A stretch of DNA of 6,801 nucleotides, taken from positions 1 to 6,801 of the forward strand of contig JAGRCC010000357.1 of assembly GCA_020433785.1 (NCBI GenBank). The letters are read 5' to 3'. Positions 5,110-6,801 of this stretch are shown one piece after another. The notes under the pieces were generated by a model. It saw only the letters and a program-made list of their open reading frames with translations, had not been told where the DNA came from and did no database searches. This stretch comes from Anaerolineae bacterium. Lineage in GTDB: Bacteria > Chloroflexota > Anaerolineae > 4572-78 > J111. Position 1 is the stretch's first letter, and each line of letters begins with the position of its first letter. Position numbers and translations under genes: made by a program.

Positions 5110-6801
5110 CTACGCATAAGCCAGACTCTCGCGCACACTGATCGACACCGCGCTGCGGGCCGGCATAATCGAGGCCAGGATGGCGATGACCACCACCAGC
5201 CCCAACCACATCAGAACGGCTTGCAGATCGTACTGGTAATCCAGATTGATGCTAAACATCGCCTGGCCGACCACATTCGCCAGCGGGCGGCCAACCACAA
5301 ACGAGATCGGCACGGCCACGAGCCAACTGACCAGCCCTTGCAGCACGCCCTCCAAAATGAACATCAGCATCAGCACCGGCGTCTTGGCCCCGATTGCCCG
5401 CATCACGCCGATCTCCTTGGTGCGCTCCACCACACTGATCGACAGCGAGCCGGTCAGACCGATGCCCCCGACGATGGCCATGATGAAGGCCAGGCCAAAG
5501 AGCATGCCTAAATATTGGGCAAAGAAATTATCAAAGAACGACCGATCTTCGTAGATAGTCTGGGTGTCGTCTACTTCCCAGTGACGCTGCTCGAACATGT
5601 CCTTCAGGTGGGCCGTGACTGCGGCCGCGGTAGCCGGGGTGGCGACGTGCGTCCGAACGAGTAACACCTGGCCCACGTTATGCTTGGTGGTGGCGTTGAA
5701 AATCGCCTCTTGCGGCGCGTAAACTCGATCCGGCTCCGGCACAACCGACAGCACCCGGTAAAAACCGACCACCTGCCATTTGCTGTCGCCCAGCTCGCCC
5801 AGGTTAAGCGTCACCTGATCACCCAGCGCGATGCCGTTATCTTCGGCTGTCTCTTCGTTCATCACTATGGCCCGATCATCACCGATCCGTAACCAGCGAC
5901 CGGCTACAATTCGCGGCAGAATCATATCACTGCCGTCCGGTACACCCATCAGCATACCCCCTGTGCCGGCTTCTTTGGTGGCCTGGCCGGCCCGCAGAAT
6001 CGAGGCGGGCTGCTGGAAGCGAAGTTCAGCCTGGCTAACCTCAGGCAGCGACTTAGTCATTCTGACAATACGGTCGATGCGCTGGTTGTCTTCAAACTGA
6101 AGCCGGGTTTGGTAGTCGCGCCGGGCCAACTCGTTATCGACGGTCAATTGGATGGAATTGGACAGGGTCATCACCATCAAAAAGAGCGTACCGGCTGTGA
6201 TCAGGACCAATTGGGTCAGTCCCAACCGTCCTTTGCGCCGAAATACATTGGCCAGGGCCATCGCATTGGGTGCCGACAGAAACCGCCGGCTGAGCCGCTC
6301 GATGCCCCGGTCGAGGCGGCTGGCGCCGAAATTACCGCCTAACCCGTAGCTGGCGATGGCCGCACGCACCGTAACCATTGCCCCGTTGAAAACCGGGATG
6401 AGCGCGGCCAGCAGCGGCACCGCGATCGCCGCCGCCGCCTGAATAACGACCGCCCGCGTGGAGAACTCAAAGGTGCTGTGATCGATGTTGAAGATGCCCA
6501 GAAAGTAACCGGCGGCGCTGAAAGCCACATAAGCCCCCAACGGCAGCGAGATAAACAGGGCCAATGACCCGTACACCAGCACCGCCATCAGATACACTTT
6601 GACGATGGTTCCGGTCCGCCCGCCGATGGCCTTCATCACGCCGATCTGGCTTTTCTGTTCGGTGATTAGGGCCGAGAGGGTGTTGTAAACCAGAACCACG
6701 CTCATAAACAGTGACACCACCGCCAGCAGTTGCAGCACCAGGTTGAGGCCCACAAAGAAGTCGCTGCCCCAATGCTCGTCAGGTTTGTTGTAAAACGTCA
6801 C
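5110..6801 (-). CDS. FtsX/MacB-type ABC transporter permease, N-terminus cut by window edge
   Basis: Membrane subunit of an ABC system of the MacB/LolE/FtsX kind, which use ATP hydrolysis in a partner protein to move lipids, lipoproteins or drugs or to drive mechanical change outside the membrane. Numbering the 563 visible residues from the edge: a first FtsX module (helices about 17-43, 67-103, 113-140) with cytoplasmic EQKSQIGVMKAIG (48-60); a helix (about 193-216); an extracytoplasmic MacB core-like domain (about 217-428); and a second FtsX module (helices about 430-457, 475-505, 527-547) with the matching ERTKEIGVMRAIG (459-471) and the ending MPARSAVSISVRESLAY. The family's two-module members run about 780-850 aa, so roughly the first 240 residues are probably outside the window. 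The GTG in the last three bases is only where the window starts, not a convincing start codon. No ATPase gene is visible and the substrate cannot be inferred. Confidence 0.92.
   Translation of the reverse strand: MTFYNKPDEHWGSDFFVGLNLVLQLLAVVSLFMSVVLVYNTLSALITEQKSQIGVMKAIGGRTGTIVKVYLMAVLVYGSLALFISLPLGAYVAFSAAGYFLGIFNIDHSTFEFSTRAVVIQAAAAIAVPLLAALIPVFNGAMVTVRAAIASYGLGGNFGASRLDRGIERLSRRFLSAPNAMALANVFRRKGRLGLTQLVLITAGTLFLMVMTLSNSIQLTVDNELARRDYQTRLQFEDNQRIDRIVRMTKSLPEVSQAELRFQQPASILRAGQATKEAGTGGMLMGVPDGSDMILPRIVAGRWLRIGDDRAIVMNEETAEDNGIALGDQVTLNLGELGDSKWQVVGFYRVLSVVPEPDRVYAPQEAIFNATTKHNVGQVLLVRTHVATPATAAAVTAHLKDMFEQRHWEVDDTQTIYEDRSFFDNFFAQYLGMLFGLAFIMAIVGGIGLTGSLSISVVERTKEIGVMRAIGAKTPVLMLMFILEGVLQGLVSWLVAVPISFVVGRPLANVVGQAMFSINLDYQYDLQAVLMWLGLVVVIAILASIMPARSAVSISVRESLAYA

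Noticed and set aside
5221..5554. Plus-strand frames of about 100 codons opposite the permease
   Set aside because: They are antisense to the conserved second FtsX module, rich in His/Arg/Thr/Pro without motifs, and have no ribosome binding site.
6799..6801. GTG at the right edge as start codon of the permease
   Set aside because: The visible protein opens in the middle of a first FtsX module and lacks the N-terminal helix and extracytoplasmic domain expected in two-module permeases, so the frame almost certainly continues past the edge.

Overview
The window reads as a chromosomal segment of a bacterium, most likely a member of Chloroflexota (inference from the style of the SucA, sortase and FtsX-type permease proteins; no rRNA or marker gene is present to prove it). 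Two GC-rich genes, both cut by the window edges, flank a visibly more AT-rich middle of about 2.7 kb that holds a small sortase gene, a soluble hybrid histidine kinase and most of the regulatory DNA.

Layout. Positions 1-2369 (minus) hold the first 789 codons of the E1 component of 2-oxoglutarate dehydrogenase (sucA), with an intact thiamine-diphosphate site; the C-terminal end lies beyond the left edge. Positions 2370-2885 are a non-coding divergent region. It holds candidate sucA promoters, a 10-bp palindrome, a good sigma70-type promoter pointing right, and a leader of about 187 nt with two hairpins. The second hairpin encloses a Met-Phe-Ile mini-ORF with a strong Shine-Dalgarno sequence. 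Positions 2886-3452 (plus) encode a 188-aa membrane-anchored sortase with the His/Cys/Arg triad. Positions 3453-3553 lie between convergent genes and contain seven CAAC units directly behind the kinase stop codon. Positions 3554-4870 (minus) encode a 438-aa REC-HisKA-HATPase protein, with a very good promoter at 4934-4962. A strong intrinsic terminator lies at 4995-5023. Positions 5110-6801 (minus) hold the C-terminal 563 codons of a two-module FtsX/MacB-type ABC permease whose start lies beyond the right edge.

How they fit. The four genes do not form one operon. The permease is separated from the kinase by the terminator and the kinase has its own promoter. The kinase and sortase converge, and sortase and sucA diverge. 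No sortase substrate, pilin operon, kinase partner or ABC ATPase is visible. I found no mobile element, CRISPR array, tRNA or rRNA. I do not see a clear new multi-gene system. The most unusual items are the sortase leader with its hairpin-enclosed mini-ORF, the REC-first kinase whose receiver resembles the one normally joined to DUF3369, and the tandem repeat behind the kinase stop.
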